Positions 63,297-64,000 of a DNA stretch of 64,000 nt are shown here, one piece after another (the first letter of the stretch is position 1; every line of letters starts with the position of its first letter). The DNA lies in assembly GCA_008694505.1 (NCBI GenBank), contig VZDJ01007753.1, positions 21,964,110-22,028,109 of the forward strand, in the 5' to 3' direction. Both the position numbers and the translations under genes were made by a program. The stretch comes from Cyanoderma ruficeps. Its lineage: Eukaryota > Chordata > Aves > Passeriformes > Timaliidae. Under the pieces are notes generated by a model. The model was not told where the DNA came from, made no database searches, and saw only the letters and a program-made list of their open reading frames with translations.

Positions 63297-63900
63297 TCTT
63301 GAATCCTTTCATTAAACTGACACAGATTTCCAGAGATGGAGAAAAGGAGGGGTATCTGAGGTGGACATTTTATGTAAATGAGCAAATCCGAAATGTATTA
63401 CAAATCCACTGTAATAAAACTGACAGTTTTGACAGTATTGACAACATAAATATATGTTGGAACACAGCACTTTCAGACACTTAACCGATGAAGCAATAAA
63501 AAGATTCGACTACAATATTTCAAATAATCGACATTGATGTTTTGATACATCATTTTTATACCTCGAATCGATCTATCACTCTATGACCGGTCAATTTTAA
63601 GTAAAAATCTGCTGCAATTATTTACGCTATTGCCAGTGACGACCTAATAACTGTTTTCAATTAATTACAGCAAAACTAAGCATTATGAGGACTAACCGGC
63701 CGCACATTCCATTGTATGGCATTTCTTGTATGGAGAGCAAACACATATATGTATATTGCATTCTCTTTGTGGGATCAAAAGAAAGACATACAAAGACAAT
63801 CACAGTCTTGGGGGGGGTGGTGGTGGAAATAAAAGCAACCTCTTTTCGGGAACGCACCGCCGGCTCTCACCATGTACTTCTAGGAAACACGCTATAATAT
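63297..63900. promoter_or_regulatory. CpG-retaining AT-rich block, probably conserved
   Basis: Ten CpGs occur between 63,485 and 63,702 in strongly AT-rich DNA, including ATCGAT, TCGAC and ACCGG words. It also contains TATGTAAATGAGCAAAT POU-like words (about 63,371-63,387) and CAATTAATTACAG (63,658-63,670). CpG normally decays in methylated DNA, so retention suggests a germline-unmethylated or selected element. The frames at 63,657-63,897 show no protein features. Confidence 0.4.
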
Positions 63901-64000
63901 TTTGTCAGCTCTCTCTCTGTGCAATACCAAACCGGGCTCTCAAGATTTTTTTTTTCCTTTTCTCTTTGGGCTGTGCACTGAATCCCACTTCAAACAATGG
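63901..64000. other. Window edge, unresolved
   Basis: Pyrimidine-rich sequence, a T run near 63,946-63,955 and no recognisable feature. It may be an untranslated or intronic flank of a gene beyond the window. Confidence 0.3.

Noticed and set aside
1..64000. Bacterial-type systems, CRISPR arrays, tRNA or rRNA genes
   Set aside because: No regularly spaced direct repeats, no cloverleaf-like sequence and no rRNA words seen; composition and repeats are those of vertebrate nuclear DNA.

Overview
The window is a gene-poor, AT-rich stretch of vertebrate nuclear DNA, most likely from a bird and probably a passerine. Three things support this. A 5'-truncated CR1 retrotransposon at about 52,975-53,443 carries the usual avian CR1 3' tail. 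A 425-bp solo LTR at 58,346-58,770 has TGCCTT/AAGGCA ends and resembles passerine endogenous-retrovirus LTRs as I remember them. Interspersed repeats are otherwise sparse and mostly ancient. There are no bacterial-type genes, operons, rRNA, tRNA or CRISPR arrays. Nearly all open frames are short, lack convincing splice context and read as chance.

Layout. 1-37 kb: unique AT-rich sequence with an ancient CR1/L3-like fragment (about 2.28-2.62 kb, minus), a MIR/CORE-SINE-like relic (about 28.93-29.08 kb, plus), a few homopolymers and small tandem duplications, and several repeat-free patches that look like conserved non-coding DNA (about 5.9-6.6, 9.5-9.8, 11.3-11.65 and 18.05-18.2 kb). 37-46 kb: two weak minus-strand exon candidates (37,286-37,408, ending in a stop; and 45,529-45,710), an (AC)n and a (GGAA)n microsatellite, and a roughly 0.9-kb diverged CR1 (44.38-45.31 kb). 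46-60 kb: mostly unique sequence with two perfect short-loop palindromes (48,626-48,675 and 56,046-56,124), the younger CR1 and the solo LTR.

60.3-64 kb is different: a two-lobed CpG island (core about 60.48-61.0 kb, second lobe about 61.36-61.57 kb) followed by repeat-poor AT-rich sequence that keeps many CpGs and homeodomain/POU-like words. This resembles the promoter and regulatory surroundings of a developmental regulator whose coding exons lie outside the window or are not visible. A pyrimidine tract running into CAG|GTATGAG at 63,289 has the form of a recursive splice site.

No protein-coding gene can be named with confidence. I did not find a convincing new biological system. The observations most worth checking are the two perfect palindromes, the two exon candidates, the CpG-retaining blocks beside the CpG island and the recursive-splice-like site.
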